Assembly (NCBI GenBank): GCA_965242575.1
Contig: OZ251461.1
Location: 744,001 to 808,000, forward strand
Length of the DNA: 64,000 nucleotides
Direction of reading: 5' to 3'
Origin: JANQOH01 sp965242575
GTDB taxonomy: Bacteria > Pseudomonadota > Alphaproteobacteria > UBA7887
The notes beneath the pieces were generated by a model. The model saw only the letters and a program-made list of their open reading frames with translations, did no database searches and was not told the origin of the DNA. Below, piece by piece: positions 32,529 through 41,799 of the stretch. A program made the translations under genes and the position numbers. Position 1 is the stretch's first letter; every line of letters starts with the position of its first letter.

Positions 32529-33425
32529 TCAGAAGAAGAATTTGAGGCCCAGCGACAGGCCCCAGAAGGCCGGCGCCTTCGCGCTTATTCCGTAGCGCAC
32601 CGGGGGGCCGCCGGGGGCGACCGTGGAGGCGTGCCCGCGCAGGCTCCGCCACGCGGCGAGGCCGCCCTGGAAGTCCTCGAACGCCGCTCCGTAGCGGAGC
32701 TTGGCGGCCAGCGCGCGCCCGGCGCCCAGCGCGTAGTCCGCGCCCGCCAGGACCTGCCAGCTCCACAACCGGTCGGAGAACGTCTCGTCGGCGTAGGACA
32801 CCCGGCCGGCAGCGTCGGGGTTCCGGGGCGGGTCCAGGCCGAGGAGGGTCTCGGCGCCGCCCCGGATCGAGGTCCCGCGGTAGTCGAGGGCGACGCGGGA
32901 CAGGCCCGCCCCGGCGCCGATCCAGGGCGCCAAGCCGGTCCCTGCGAGCGGGGCGAAGTCGTAATAGACGTTGACGAACAGGCCGTCGGCGCGCAGTTCG
33001 GTTATCTCCTCGCTGCGTTCGACGAACTCCTGCTGCTTCGGGTCTCCGGGGACGGTGAGCGACCGCTTCTCGCCGCCCTGGCGGCGGTGGAGGTATTCCG
33101 CCTCGATACGGAGCGGCCCGGGCCAGGCGTAGCCGACGGCGAGGCCGGCGAGCGGGCCGGCGTCGAGCGCGAAGGCGTTGGCGCGCGCCGGCAGGGCGCG
33201 GGGGGCGCAGTCCCCGGCCGGCGGCGCAGCGCTCCCGTCGGCGAAGACGTAGGGCGCCAGCCAGCCGTCGCAGTTCGTCCCGACGCCGACGTTGGTGCGC
33301 GTCGCCTCCAGCGTCCGCGCCAGCGACAGGCCGGCCTCCGCGCCGAGGTAGAAGCCGTCGTCGGCGGCGTTGGCCGCGCCCGCCGCCGCCAGCAGGGCGG
33401 CGAAACCGAATCCGATACTCCGCAT
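32529..33425 (-). CDS. Outer membrane beta-barrel protein, OmpA/Opa-like fold, unknown role
   Basis: This 298-residue protein starts with a signal peptide (FAALLAAAGAANAADD) and then DGFYLGAEAGLSLART, the usual first strand of small porin-like barrels. Alternating strands follow, and the chain ends in Phe (LSLGLKFFF), the outer-membrane targeting signature. A loop of about 35 residues after the first strand has two Cys (TNCDG and GDCAP) that may pair. The ATG at 33425 is preferred because it gives a clean signal peptide and GGGGAGGG precedes it. It faces the polysaccharide genes. No ligand can be named. Confidence 0.75.
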   Translation of the reverse strand: MRSIGFGFAALLAAAGAANAADDGFYLGAEAGLSLARTLEATRTNVGVGTNCDGWLAPYVFADGSAAPPAGDCAPRALPARANAFALDAGPLAGLAVGYAWPGPLRIEAEYLHRRQGGEKRSLTVPGDPKQQEFVERSEEITELRADGLFVNVYYDFAPLAGTGLAPWIGAGAGLSRVALDYRGTSIRGGAETLLGLDPPRNPDAAGRVSYADETFSDRLWSWQVLAGADYALGAGRALAAKLRYGAAFEDFQGGLAAWRSLRGHASTVAPGGPPVRYGISAKAPAFWGLSLGLKFFF

Positions 33426-33556
33426 GGCGGCCCTCCCCGGCCCGGACGAATCTCCTCGCCCGTGCAATAGCACGCCCGGCCGGCCGCTTGCAAGCGCGCG
33501 CGCCGGGGGCGTATATGGCGCGCTTGGCGGGCGCGCCGGAGAAGGAAGCGGATACG

Positions 33557-34924
33557 GTGCATCCGGACGGACGAATCCCGGCGCGGAGCGCGGGCGGCGG
33601 CGTGCGCGATGCGGCGGTGGTGTTCTCCACCCGCGCCGGCGTCGGCGCGGCCGGCCTGGCGAGTCAGCTCCTGCTGGCCTGGGCCCTGCTTCCCGAAGGC
33701 CGCGGCGCCTACGCGGTGTGCGTCACCTTCGCGGCGCTGCTCGCATTGGCGACGTCGTTGAGCACCGACCGGGGCGCGCAGTATTTCGTCATGACGGGGC
33801 GGATCGACATGCCGCGGGGCGCCGCCATCGCCTTCGGCGCCGGCCTCGCGGGCGCCGCCGCCGGGGCCGCGGCCGCCTTGCCGCTCATCGCCGGCGGACA
33901 GGGGTTCTTCGGCAAAGCGGAGCCGGGCGCATTCCGGCTGGCGCTGGTCCTCGTCCCGCTGGTCTCGCTGTCGATGGCGGCGGAGCAGCTGCTGGCGGGG
34001 ATCGGCCGTTTCGCCGCGCTGGCGGTCCATCTCGCCGTCCGGTCGGTCGTGGCGCTGGCCGCGGTCGCGGTCCTGGTCGGGGGGCTGGGCCTGGGAGTCG
34101 AGGGGGGCCTGCTCGCGCTGGCGGCGGGCCACGGCGCGATGCTGCTGCTGTGCCTCCGCGACTTGAGGAGGCATGGCGGCCTCGCCCTCGCTGCGCCGTC
34201 GCCGGCGCAGGCGCGGCGGGCGGCGGGTTACGGCCTGCGGTACCATCCCGGACGACTCGGCGTGGAGGGGGAGCGGCATCTGGGCGTCCTGGCGCTCGGG
34301 TTGCTGGCCGCGCCCGCCGCCGATATCGGCCTGTTCGCGGTGGCCTCGGCGCTCGCGCTGAGCGTCGCCGGCATCGCCAACGCGGCGGGAGTGGCCGCCT
34401 ATCCGCGCATGGCCGGGGCGGGCGGCGGGGCGGCGCGGGAGCTCGGGCTGCGTCTGCGGCTCGTCGTCATGGCGACGGCGGCGGCGCTGGCCGCGCTGCT
34501 GGCCTGCGCCGGCCCGCTGGTCCGCGTCGCATTGTCCGACGCCTTCGCGCCCGTCGTTCCGCTCATGGCGATCATGGCGCCGGGAGTCCTCGCCTACGCC
34601 GCCTCCAACATGTTCGCCACCTGGTTCAACGGCGCGGGCCGGCCCGGCGTCTGCTCGTGGACGGCGTGGTGCGGCCTGGGCGCGGCGGCGGCGGCGCTGG
34701 CGGCGCTGTATTCCGCGTTCGGCGCGGCGGGGGCGGCGGCGGCGGCCGCGTTCGGCGCAGTCGTCCGCGCCGCGCTTCTGGCGGCGGCGTTCCACCGCGC
34801 GACCGGCGCGCCGGCGCGCGAAATCTGGGCGCCGCGGACGGGGGATTTCGCCCTTCTGTGGGCGCGCCGCGGCCAGTTGGCCCTCTTCGGGACGCGCCGC
34901 CCGCCGGCCGGAGCCGGGCGGTGA
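33557..34924 (+). CDS. Polysaccharide flippase, MOP superfamily (Wzx-like)
   Basis: This protein of about 455 residues has twelve or so hydrophobic segments, arranged as in oligosaccharide flippases. VVFSTRAGVGAAGLASQLLL lies in helix 1, LLPEGRGAYAV follows, and VVPLMAIMAPGVLAYAASNM lies in the second half. It would move lipid-linked sugar units across the inner membrane. The GTG start at 33557 has AAGGAAG in front; an ATG at 33515 extends it by 14 residues. The next gene (ligase/polymerase) overlaps by 4 bp. With the Wzz-like gene this makes a small export set without glycosyltransferases, so the sugars must be made elsewhere. Confidence 0.8.
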   Translation: MHPDGRIPARSAGGGVRDAAVVFSTRAGVGAAGLASQLLLAWALLPEGRGAYAVCVTFAALLALATSLSTDRGAQYFVMTGRIDMPRGAAIAFGAGLAGAAAGAAAALPLIAGGQGFFGKAEPGAFRLALVLVPLVSLSMAAEQLLAGIGRFAALAVHLAVRSVVALAAVAVLVGGLGLGVEGGLLALAAGHGAMLLLCLRDLRRHGGLALAAPSPAQARRAAGYGLRYHPGRLGVEGERHLGVLALGLLAAPAADIGLFAVASALALSVAGIANAAGVAAYPRMAGAGGGAARELGLRLRLVVMATAAALAALLACAGPLVRVALSDAFAPVVPLMAIMAPGVLAYAASNMFATWFNGAGRPGVCSWTAWCGLGAAAAALAALYSAFGAAGAAAAAAFGAVVRAALLAAAFHRATGAPAREIWAPRTGDFALLWARRGQLALFGTRRPPAGAGR

Positions 34925-36279
34925 CGCCGATTCGCCGGTCCGCGCCCTCGGCGGCCGAGATCGTGTTCTGGCTGATGGCGGCGATGGTGATCTTCAACGT
35001 CAAGACCTTCGACGAATTGATCGGGGCGGGGCGGGCCGTGTCCTTGCCGATCGCGGCCGCCCTCGCGGCGTGCCACCTGCTCCTGGCCAGTCTCGTTCTC
35101 CGGCTTTCGTGGCGGAGGGTCATGGGGACGCCCGGCCTACTGGCGGCGGCGGCGCTCGGGTCCTATCTCGTCCTGGGCGCGGCGGCCTCGATCCGGACCG
35201 GCGCCGGCGGCTGGGAATACGCGCCGCGTTACGCTTACGTCCTGCTGGGCGTCGTCGCGGCGGCCGTCGGCGCGGCCACGGCGCTCGGGCGGGTCGGCGC
35301 CGAGGGGCTGGCGCGGGGGCTTCTTCCGCTCTTCGGCGCAGCGAGCGCGCTGGTGCTGGCGTCGCCGTGGCTCCCGGAAACGACCTCGATGGAGGCCGAT
35401 ATGCGGCCCCTCGAATGGCCGCGGCCCGCGGGGCTTTTCGGTAACCCGAACGCGGCGGGCTTCGCCGGCTGCGCGGCCGCGGCGCTGGCCCTGCCGGCGC
35501 TGCGCGCGCGCCGGCTCCGGGCGCCGGCCGGACTGGCGCTGGCGCTCGGCGCGGCCGCCGCCGTCGCCACCTATTCGCGCACCGCCATCGTCACGCTCAC
35601 GGCGGTGGTCCTCGTCTTCTCGGCGCTGGCGGCCGGCGGTCCCCGGCGCCGCCTTCTCGTCGGGGGACTCGTCCTGGCGGGCCTCGCGGGCGCCGTTTTC
35701 GTCGCGGCGACGGCGTGGAGCCCGGCGTTCCCGCCTTACGACCGGACGAACGGTCCGGCGATCGGCGATGCGGGCGGACCGGACCGCCTCGCGATGACGC
35801 GCGCCGCCGGATTCCACCGTCTGCTTATCGAGGATACGAGCAGTTTGAACCGCTTCTACCTGCTGGAGACCGCCGTGTCGCGCGCGGCGGACCGGCCGAT
35901 ACTGGGGAGCGGGTTCGGCGCGTTTCACGCAATGCCGGCGGTCGGCATGTTCGTCTGCTACACCATCGGCGGCTTCGCGTCTTGCGGCGCGCACAACCTG
36001 TTCCTGGCGATGGCGGGAGAAGCGGGGATCGTCCCGCCGGTACTGTTCCTGCTCTTTCTGGCCGCCGCGGTCCGCGCGCGGCTGCGGTCGGGGCCGTCCC
36101 TCGCCGGCGATGCGGCCGCGGGCTGGGCCTTGGTCCTCGCCGGAGATGCGATGAGCGGGCATGCGGCGCTGATCGCGTCGCCGTGGAACGCGTTTCTCAT
36201 CGGTTTGACCTGCGCCGCGGCGGCCCACGCAGAGCGGAGCGTGCGGCGCGGTGGCGCGCCCCGAAACGCCGCGAACTAG
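34921..36279 (+). CDS. O-antigen ligase/polymerase (Wzy/WaaL-like) membrane protein
   Basis: This 452-residue polytopic protein has about eleven helices and the large periplasmic loop of Wzy_C proteins. ATYSRTAIVTLTAVVLVFSA lies in the middle, GSGFGAFHAM in the loop, and CGAHNLFLAMAGEAGIVPPV gives the His and Glu of the HNxxL-E-G motif usual in this family. It joins or polymerises lipid-linked glycans at the periplasmic face. The GTG start overlaps the flippase stop. It converges on the Wzz-like gene with a 4-bp overlap. Confidence 0.82.
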   Translation: MTPIRRSAPSAAEIVFWLMAAMVIFNVKTFDELIGAGRAVSLPIAAALAACHLLLASLVLRLSWRRVMGTPGLLAAAALGSYLVLGAAASIRTGAGGWEYAPRYAYVLLGVVAAAVGAATALGRVGAEGLARGLLPLFGAASALVLASPWLPETTSMEADMRPLEWPRPAGLFGNPNAAGFAGCAAAALALPALRARRLRAPAGLALALGAAAAVATYSRTAIVTLTAVVLVFSALAAGGPRRRLLVGGLVLAGLAGAVFVAATAWSPAFPPYDRTNGPAIGDAGGPDRLAMTRAAGFHRLLIEDTSSLNRFYLLETAVSRAADRPILGSGFGAFHAMPAVGMFVCYTIGGFASCGAHNLFLAMAGEAGIVPPVLFLLFLAAAVRARLRSGPSLAGDAAAGWALVLAGDAMSGHAALIASPWNAFLIGLTCAAAAHAERSVRRGGAPRNAAN

Positions 36280-37730
36280 GCGCCGGGCGCCCGCCTGCGG
36301 CGGGCGCGCAGCGCGAGGGGCGGCCTGCGCCCCGCGGAATCGAACAGAAGCGCGCCGCCCGCGGCCGCGAACAGCCCGAGGCCCCCGGCCAGAACCGTGG
36401 CCAGGAAGGGATTCAAGCCGTCGCGCCGCGCCACGATGGCCGGCGACGCCATGCGGACCTCCGGATACACGGAGGCGTCGTGGACCTCGAGTTCGAGCAA
36501 TTTGTCCTCGAGTTCGAACAGCGCCTTCCGCTCGCGGTCCCGCCGCTCTTCCAGTTCGAGCTTTCCGGCCTTCGCCGCCTCCCTCCGCGCCTCCATGTCC
36601 CGCACCTCTTCATCCAGCCGCGCCATATGCGCCGCCACGGGAACGCGGCTCTCTCCGCCTCCGGGGACCGGATCGGCGATTTCGATCAGGCCGGCGTCGG
36701 CGGGGTCGGCGCGTTCGTCCTCTTCCGCCCAGGCGGCGAGCACGGCTTCGACCCGCCGGTACCGCGCCCGCAGGGCGGCGACGAGGGCTTCGACATCGGC
36801 GCGCTGGCCGGCGGGATCGAGCGCCGCGCCCGGTTCGGCGATGACCACCTCCGTGCGGTACGGCAAGGGACTCGACGACGCGAACGCCTGGGCCTTGAGC
36901 AGCGCGATCGTCAGCACGCTGGAGGCCCCGCTTGGCGCCTCGCCCCTGCGAATCTGGTCGAGGAGCCCCTCGGCCTCTTCGATGAGGCGGCGGAGGGTCC
37001 GCCGCAGCTCGTGCGCGTCGGCCACCGCCTCGGCGCGCACCCGGGAGAGCCGGCTCAGCGTGCTCCGCTTATGCCGTATGGCCCGCGTCAACCGGTCGAT
37101 TTCGTTCGCTTCCAGGAACGCCTCCACGTCTCTCTGGGCCGCTTCGTAGTTGCGCCGCTGCGCCTGCGCCGCCGCGCGAATCGCTTCGGCCTGGGCGGGC
37201 ACCGACCGGCGCCGCTCGTTCGCAACGCGGACGTATTCCCCGGCCCAGGCGTTGGCCAGGAGTTGCGCGTTGAGCCGGTCGTTCGCCCTGGCGGATACGG
37301 ATATCAGGTAGCTGACATTCAGGCGGCCCTGCGGGTTGACCAGACCGGCGCCGATGGCCCGGAGCAGCCGCCGTGGCCGGCGCTCCTTCTCGTCCAGCAG
37401 GTCGCCGACCTGCGCGATCACGGCGGTGGCGACGTCGCCGTGGTGGACCAGTCCGAGCAGTTCCGCCTGCCGCGCCGACATGGTCGACCCGGTGGAGCCG
37501 GGTCGCTGCTCTATCGGGCTGATGGTCACGGTGGCGGCGGCCCGGTACTGCGGCGCGATGAGCGCGCGGCCGCCGAACAGCGCGAGGGCGATCGCCGCCG
37601 CCGCGGCCGCGGCCAAGCCGATCTCCCGCCACCACGAGAACACGGGAAGGATATGGGCGGCGAGGCTCGACTCGCCCGGCTCGTCCGCGCCGGGAGCGGG
37701 AACGGGCGGTTCGGAGGCTTCAGGGGGCAT
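36276..37730 (-). CDS. Wzz-type polysaccharide chain-length/co-polymerase protein
   Basis: This 484-residue protein has a cytoplasmic N-terminal stretch, a membrane helix near residues 37-58, a long periplasmic part rich in charged coiled coil (LEANEIDRLTRAIRHKRSTL and later LELEERRDRERKALFELEDK), and a second helix near 440-465 after YPEVRMASPAIVARRDGLNP. That two-helix layout with a Pro-containing second helix is the polysaccharide co-polymerase type. No Walker motifs follow, so it lacks a fused BY-kinase. It sets the chain length of the glycan exported by the flippase/ligase pair on the other strand. Confidence 0.82.
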   Translation of the reverse strand: MPPEASEPPVPAPGADEPGESSLAAHILPVFSWWREIGLAAAAAAAIALALFGGRALIAPQYRAAATVTISPIEQRPGSTGSTMSARQAELLGLVHHGDVATAVIAQVGDLLDEKERRPRRLLRAIGAGLVNPQGRLNVSYLISVSARANDRLNAQLLANAWAGEYVRVANERRRSVPAQAEAIRAAAQAQRRNYEAAQRDVEAFLEANEIDRLTRAIRHKRSTLSRLSRVRAEAVADAHELRRTLRRLIEEAEGLLDQIRRGEAPSGASSVLTIALLKAQAFASSSPLPYRTEVVIAEPGAALDPAGQRADVEALVAALRARYRRVEAVLAAWAEEDERADPADAGLIEIADPVPGGGESRVPVAAHMARLDEEVRDMEARREAAKAGKLELEERRDRERKALFELEDKLLELEVHDASVYPEVRMASPAIVARRDGLNPFLATVLAGGLGLFAAAGGALLFDSAGRRPPLALRARRRRAPGA

Positions 37731-37833
37731 GGGTTCGCGCTTGGGTGTCTTGCGTGAGCGCCGCGGGCCAAGCCCGCGGCGCCGATGACCGCGGCATCCT
37801 TACCGCAACGCCGCGCGCGCGCAACCCGCGCCG

Positions 37834-38508
37834 CTACCGGCGCATGACGAGCGCGCCGCCGCCGAGTTCGAAACCGGACAGGCGGTTTATGAAACTCATG
37901 CCGAGCAGCGACACGCCGAGATCGGAATCGGTGACCGAACCGCGCACGTCCGCCATCCGCACGCCGCCCACCGCGACCTCGCGCAGGCGGACCGGGGCGC
38001 CCAGCACCGTCCCGTTGGCGGTCGCGTAACGCTGCGTGTAGGCGAGGCGGTCCGGGTCGAACCCCACCCGCCGCGCGTCGGCCTTGCTCAGCACCACGTC
38101 CGAGGCGCCGGTGTCGACGAGGAAGGTCACGGGGACGCCGTCGACGCGCCCCGGCGCGACGAACTCGCCGCGCCGGTTGGCGCGGATCCGGGCCTCCCCC
38201 GACGCGGCGCGGGAGGGCGCCTCAGCGAAGGGGCGCCCGCTCACCGCGGCCGCGCCGTCGTCCGCCCGCCGCCAGGCGGCGTAACCGGCGGCGAGGAGGC
38301 CGAGCAGCACGGCCCAGACCAGCGCGTTGCGCAGGTTGCGCGGCAGGCCGCCGCGGAACAGGACCGGCAGCAGCACGGCCAGCAGGACCGCCAGGGCGAC
38401 GAGGCGGATCTGCTCGCCGCGCGTCTCCAGCCCCGCGACCGCGCCGCAGGCCGCGAGCGGCGCGGCGGCCAGCGCCGCAAGCCACGGCGCGGCGGCGCGG
38501 AGACTCAC
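37834..38508 (-). CDS. Membrane-anchored retropepsin-like aspartic protease (TIGR02281 type)
   Basis: This 224-residue protein has two or three N-terminal hydrophobic segments (LVALAVLLAVLLPVLF and LVWAVLLGLLAAGYAAW). A retropepsin domain follows, with the catalytic motif VTFLVDTGASDVVLSKADAR and the end LLGMSFINRLSGFELGGG. Single-domain enzymes of this kind are common in alphaproteobacteria and act as dimers in the periplasm. The start is GTG. It lies 12 bp upstream of nothing on its own strand and just after arsC on the map, with both genes on the minus strand. Confidence 0.85.
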   Translation of the reverse strand: MSLRAAAPWLAALAAAPLAACGAVAGLETRGEQIRLVALAVLLAVLLPVLFRGGLPRNLRNALVWAVLLGLLAAGYAAWRRADDGAAAVSGRPFAEAPSRAASGEARIRANRRGEFVAPGRVDGVPVTFLVDTGASDVVLSKADARRVGFDPDRLAYTQRYATANGTVLGAPVRLREVAVGGVRMADVRGSVTDSDLGVSLLGMSFINRLSGFELGGGALVMRR

Positions 38509-38520
38509 GCGGCGCGCCCG

Positions 38521-38868
38521 CTAGAGGATGGCGAGGGCGGCCTCCGGCGGGCGCCCCAGCGCCGCGCGCGCGCCGGCGACGACGATGGGCCGTTCGATGA
38601 GAATCGGATGGGCGGCCATCGCCGCGAGGAGGGCGTCGCCGCCGAGCGCCGGGTCGTCGAGGCCGTTCTCCCGGTATGCGGCCTCCTTGCGGCGCATCAG
38701 TTCGCGCGGGGCGAGGCCGAGCATGGCGGCCAGCGCGCGCAGCGTCTCCGCGTCGGGCGGGGTCTTCAGGTATTCGACGATTTCGGGCTCGATCCCCCGC
38801 TCCCTGAGCAGCGCGAGGGTCCGGCGCGACTTGCTGCAGCGCGGGTTGTGGTAGATCGTCACGCTCAT
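38521..38868 (-). CDS. arsC: Arsenate reductase (ArsC/glutaredoxin-type) family protein
   Basis: This 115-residue thioredoxin-fold protein carries the ArsC active site YHNPRCSKSRRTLALL with Cys11, then EYLKTPPDAETLRALAAML and LIERPIVVAGARAALGRPP. These match glutaredoxin-linked arsenate reductases. No ars operon genes (arsB, arsR) are nearby, so it may be a housekeeping member of the family. The ATG overlaps the rsmE stop by 4 bp, suggesting shared transcription. Confidence 0.88.
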   Translation of the reverse strand: MSVTIYHNPRCSKSRRTLALLRERGIEPEIVEYLKTPPDAETLRALAAMLGLAPRELMRRKEAAYRENGLDDPALGGDALLAAMAAHPILIERPIVVAGARAALGRPPEAALAIL

Positions 38869-39626
38869 CGGGCGCTCCCGTCGTTCGCGTCGGCCGCGCC
38901 GCCATCGTAGCACGCCGCGCCGTCGGCGAAGGCGCGCCAGAGCGCCAGCAGGGCCAGCGCGGCCGTCTCGACGCGCAGGACCAGGGGGCCGAGCGCCACC
39001 GGGCGGGCGGCGCCGGACGCGGCCAGCATCCGCCTCTCGCCGCCGTCGAACCCGCCCTCGGGGCCGACCAGCAGGACGGCGCCGGCGCCGCGCAGGCCGG
39101 GGAGGACCTCGCCCGGCGGACGGCCGCGCGGGTCGCCCCAGGCCAGCGGCGCGGGCCGAGCGAGCAGTTCTGGCAACGGGATCGGCGCGGCGACCTCGGG
39201 GACGTCCAGCCGGCCGCATTGCTCCGCCGCCGCGACGGCGCGGGCGCGCAGGCGCTCCGGGCGCGCGCCGATGGGCCGCGCGCGGCGCAGGGCGACGGGT
39301 TGCAAGGCGCGCGCGCCGAGTTCGGCCGCCTTCTCGACCAGCAGCTCCAGCCGGGGGCGGCGCGGCGGCGCGAAGGCGAGGACCGGGCCGCGCGGCGGCG
39401 GCTGCGGGCGCAGCTGCGCCTGCGCCTCGAGCCGCGCGGCGCCGGCGAGCTCCGCGCGCCATTCGCCGTCGCGGCCGTTGAAGACCGCCACCGAGGCGCC
39501 GGCGCCGAGGCGCATGACGCGGCGCAGGTAATGCGCCTGCGCCGGGTCGAGCGCCACGGGCGCGCCGGCGGCGAGCGGCGCGTCGACGAACAGGCGGACG
39601 CGGGGCCGCGCCGGCGGATCCGTCAC
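38865..39626 (-). CDS. rsmE: 16S rRNA (uracil-1498-N3) methyltransferase RsmE
   Basis: This 253-residue SPOUT methyltransferase has an N-terminal PUA-like part (HYLRRVMRLGAGASVAVFNG) and the C-terminal knot with VEKAAELGARALQPV, VLLVGPEGGFDGGERRML and LGPLVLRVETAALALLALW. It methylates N3 of U1498 in 16S rRNA. The start is GTG. It is divergent from ubiA with 41 bp between starts, and its stop overlaps the arsC start. Confidence 0.9.
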   Translation of the reverse strand: MTDPPARPRVRLFVDAPLAAGAPVALDPAQAHYLRRVMRLGAGASVAVFNGRDGEWRAELAGAARLEAQAQLRPQPPPRGPVLAFAPPRRPRLELLVEKAAELGARALQPVALRRARPIGARPERLRARAVAAAEQCGRLDVPEVAAPIPLPELLARPAPLAWGDPRGRPPGEVLPGLRGAGAVLLVGPEGGFDGGERRMLAASGAARPVALGPLVLRVETAALALLALWRAFADGAACYDGGAADANDGSAR

Positions 39627-39667
39627 CGGCGTCGCGCCGCCGCCGCGCGCGCGCTACGCTTCCGGCC

Positions 39668-40531
39668 ATGGGGATTCGCGCGTTCGCCCGCGGCGCCTCC
39701 GCCTACGCCCGGCTCGCGCGGCTGGACCGGCCGGCGGGATTCCTTTTGCTCATGTGGCCGTGCTGGTGGGCGGTGGCGCTGGCCGGGCGCGGCCCGGCGG
39801 CGGACGCGGAGCTGTATGCGATCTTCCTCGCCGGGGCGCTGGCGGCGCGCTCGGCGGGCTGCGTGTGGAACGACGTCGCCGACCGGCGCATCGACGCGCA
39901 GGCGGCGCGCACTCGCGACCGCCCGGTGGCGAGCGGGCGCGTGCCGGTCCCGCGGGCGCTGGCGTTCATGGGCGCGCTGGCGCTCGCCGCGCTGGGCGCG
40001 CTCCTGCTGCTGCCGCCGCCGGCGGTCGCGGTCGGGCTGGCGGCGCTGGCGCTGGTCCTGCCCTACCCGTTCATGAAGCGGATATTCGGCTGGCCGCAGG
40101 CGTGGCTCGGTCTGACCTTCGCCTGGGGCGCGCTCGCGGGGTGGGCGGCGGCCGCGGGCGGGCTGGACCCGGCGGCCGCGGCGCTTTACGCCGGCGCCGC
40201 CGTCTGGACTTTCGGCTACGACACGATCTACGCGCACCAGGACAGGATCGACGACGCCCGGATAGGCGTCAATTCGGCCGCGCGGCGGCTCGGCGCGCGC
40301 ACGCGCCCGGCGTTGTGGGCGGCCTACGGGCTGGCGCTCGCCGGCCTCGGCGGCGCGGCGGGTCTGGCGGGGGCGGGGTGGCCCGCCTATGCCGGCCTCG
40401 CCGCCGGCGGCGCGGTGCTGGCGTGGCAGGCGGCGACGCTCGACATCGACGATGCGGCGGGGTGCGCGCGCCGCTTCCGCGCCAACATCCCGTTCGGGGC
40501 GGTCGTGTTCGCCGGCTTCCTCGCCGGCTGA
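39668..40531 (+). CDS. ubiA: 4-hydroxybenzoate polyprenyltransferase
   Basis: This 287-residue membrane prenyltransferase has both Asp-rich motifs, NDVADRRIDAQAARTRDRPV and YDTIYAHQDRIDDARIGVNS. RLDRPAGFLLLMWPCWWAV lies near the start, and eight or so helices follow. It attaches the polyprenyl tail to 4-hydroxybenzoate in ubiquinone synthesis. The divergent rsmE neighbour is common in alphaproteobacteria. It ends 2 bp before the stop of the convergent FMN dehydrogenase gene. Confidence 0.93.
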   Translation: MGIRAFARGASAYARLARLDRPAGFLLLMWPCWWAVALAGRGPAADAELYAIFLAGALAARSAGCVWNDVADRRIDAQAARTRDRPVASGRVPVPRALAFMGALALAALGALLLLPPPAVAVGLAALALVLPYPFMKRIFGWPQAWLGLTFAWGALAGWAAAAGGLDPAAAALYAGAAVWTFGYDTIYAHQDRIDDARIGVNSAARRLGARTRPALWAAYGLALAGLGGAAGLAGAGWPAYAGLAAGGAVLAWQAATLDIDDAAGCARRFRANIPFGAVVFAGFLAG

Positions 40532-40533
40532 CC

Positions 40534-41700
40534 CTACGGCGCGTTGCGCCCGCCGCCGCCGTCGAGGAGGAGGTCGGGGCCGAGCTGGCGCAGGTTCGCC
40601 AGACCGGTCTGGGCCATCGCGTCGTCGAGCTCGCCCCGCAGCATGGCGATGGCGTGGCGCGCGCCGGCCGCGCCGGCCGCCGCGGCGCCGTAGAGCGCGG
40701 GGCGGCCGAGGAAGACGAACTCGGCGCCGAGGCACATGGCGACCAGCACGTCGGCGCCGCGCCGGACGCCGCTGTCGAGCATCACCGCCGCGCGGTCGCC
40801 GACGGCGGCGCGGACCGCGGGCAGGACCTCGAGCGGCGAAGCGGCGCGGTCGAGCTGGCGCGCGCCGTGGTTCGACACGACCACCCCGTCCACGCCGAGT
40901 TCGACGGCGCGCGCGGCGTCGCCGGGATGCATGATCCCCTTGAGGACGAACGCGCCCGGCCACAGGCGGCGGAACGCCTCGACGTCCCTCCAGCGCGCCG
41001 GCGCGGGCGACTGGCCGGACAGGAAGTCGGCGACCTCGCCGGCGTTCGCGCCCGCCCCGGCGTAGGGCGCCCAATTGGCGAAGATCGGCGTTCCGCGCCG
41101 CAGCCACGCGGCGAGCCAGCCCGGCCGCCGCAGCGCGTCGAGCCGCGCCGCCAGCGGAACCCGCAGCGGCCGGCCGAAGCCGTTGCGGCGGTTGCGCTCG
41201 CGCTTCGGATGCACCGGCACGTCGACCGTGAGCACGAGGGTGGAGAGCCCGGCGTCGCGGGCGCGGCGGACCATGTCCTCCGAGATCGCGCGGTCGCGCG
41301 CCAGGTAGAGCTGGTACCAGCCGTGCTCCGGCGCGACCCGGCCCAGATCCTCGATGGAGGCGTTGGCGGCGCCGGACATGACGAAGGGGATGTCGGCGTC
41401 GCGCGCCGCCTCGGCGAGGATGAGGTCGGCGCCCTGGCGGGCGAGGCCGGCGAGGCCCATCGGCGCGATTCCGAACGGCGCCGCCCAGTCGCGCCCGAAC
41501 AGCCGCGCCGCCGGGTCGCGGTCGGTTACGTCGGCCAGGCAGCGCGGCACGAGCCGGCGGTCGAGGAACGCGCGCCGGTTGCGCTCCAGCCCCTCCTCGT
41601 CCTCGACTCCGCCCTCGATGTAGTCGAAGACGATTCGCGGCAGGCGGCGCCGGGCCATCCGCCGCAGGTCGTCGGAATTGAGCGCTCGGGTGACGTCCAT
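40534..41700 (-). CDS. FMN-dependent alpha-hydroxyacid dehydrogenase/oxidase
   Basis: This 388-residue TIM-barrel flavoprotein resembles L-lactate dehydrogenase LldD and glycolate/mandelate oxidases. It has VFDYIEGGVEDEEGLERNRR near the start, FGIAPMGLAGLARQGADLIL, LVLTVDVPVHPKRERNRRNG, and the catalytic His and Arg in VVSNHGARQLD followed by MLDSGVRRGADVLVAM. It oxidises an L-2-hydroxyacid and reduces quinone, cytochrome or oxygen. The window also has lutABC and an FAD/Fe-S oxidase, so hydroxyacid oxidation is well provided for. It is divergent from ubiD, 99 bp apart. Confidence 0.88.
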   Translation of the reverse strand: MDVTRALNSDDLRRMARRRLPRIVFDYIEGGVEDEEGLERNRRAFLDRRLVPRCLADVTDRDPAARLFGRDWAAPFGIAPMGLAGLARQGADLILAEAARDADIPFVMSGAANASIEDLGRVAPEHGWYQLYLARDRAISEDMVRRARDAGLSTLVLTVDVPVHPKRERNRRNGFGRPLRVPLAARLDALRRPGWLAAWLRRGTPIFANWAPYAGAGANAGEVADFLSGQSPAPARWRDVEAFRRLWPGAFVLKGIMHPGDAARAVELGVDGVVVSNHGARQLDRAASPLEVLPAVRAAVGDRAAVMLDSGVRRGADVLVAMCLGAEFVFLGRPALYGAAAAGAAGARHAIAMLRGELDDAMAQTGLANLRQLGPDLLLDGGGGRNAP

Positions 41701-41799
41701 CGCGATGGGCGGTCCGGCTGGCGGCGGGGCGGTCGGCGCGCTATAGCACGCGCGCCCCGGCGGGCCAAGCCGCCCGGGGCGGCGGGAGCGGGAACGGCG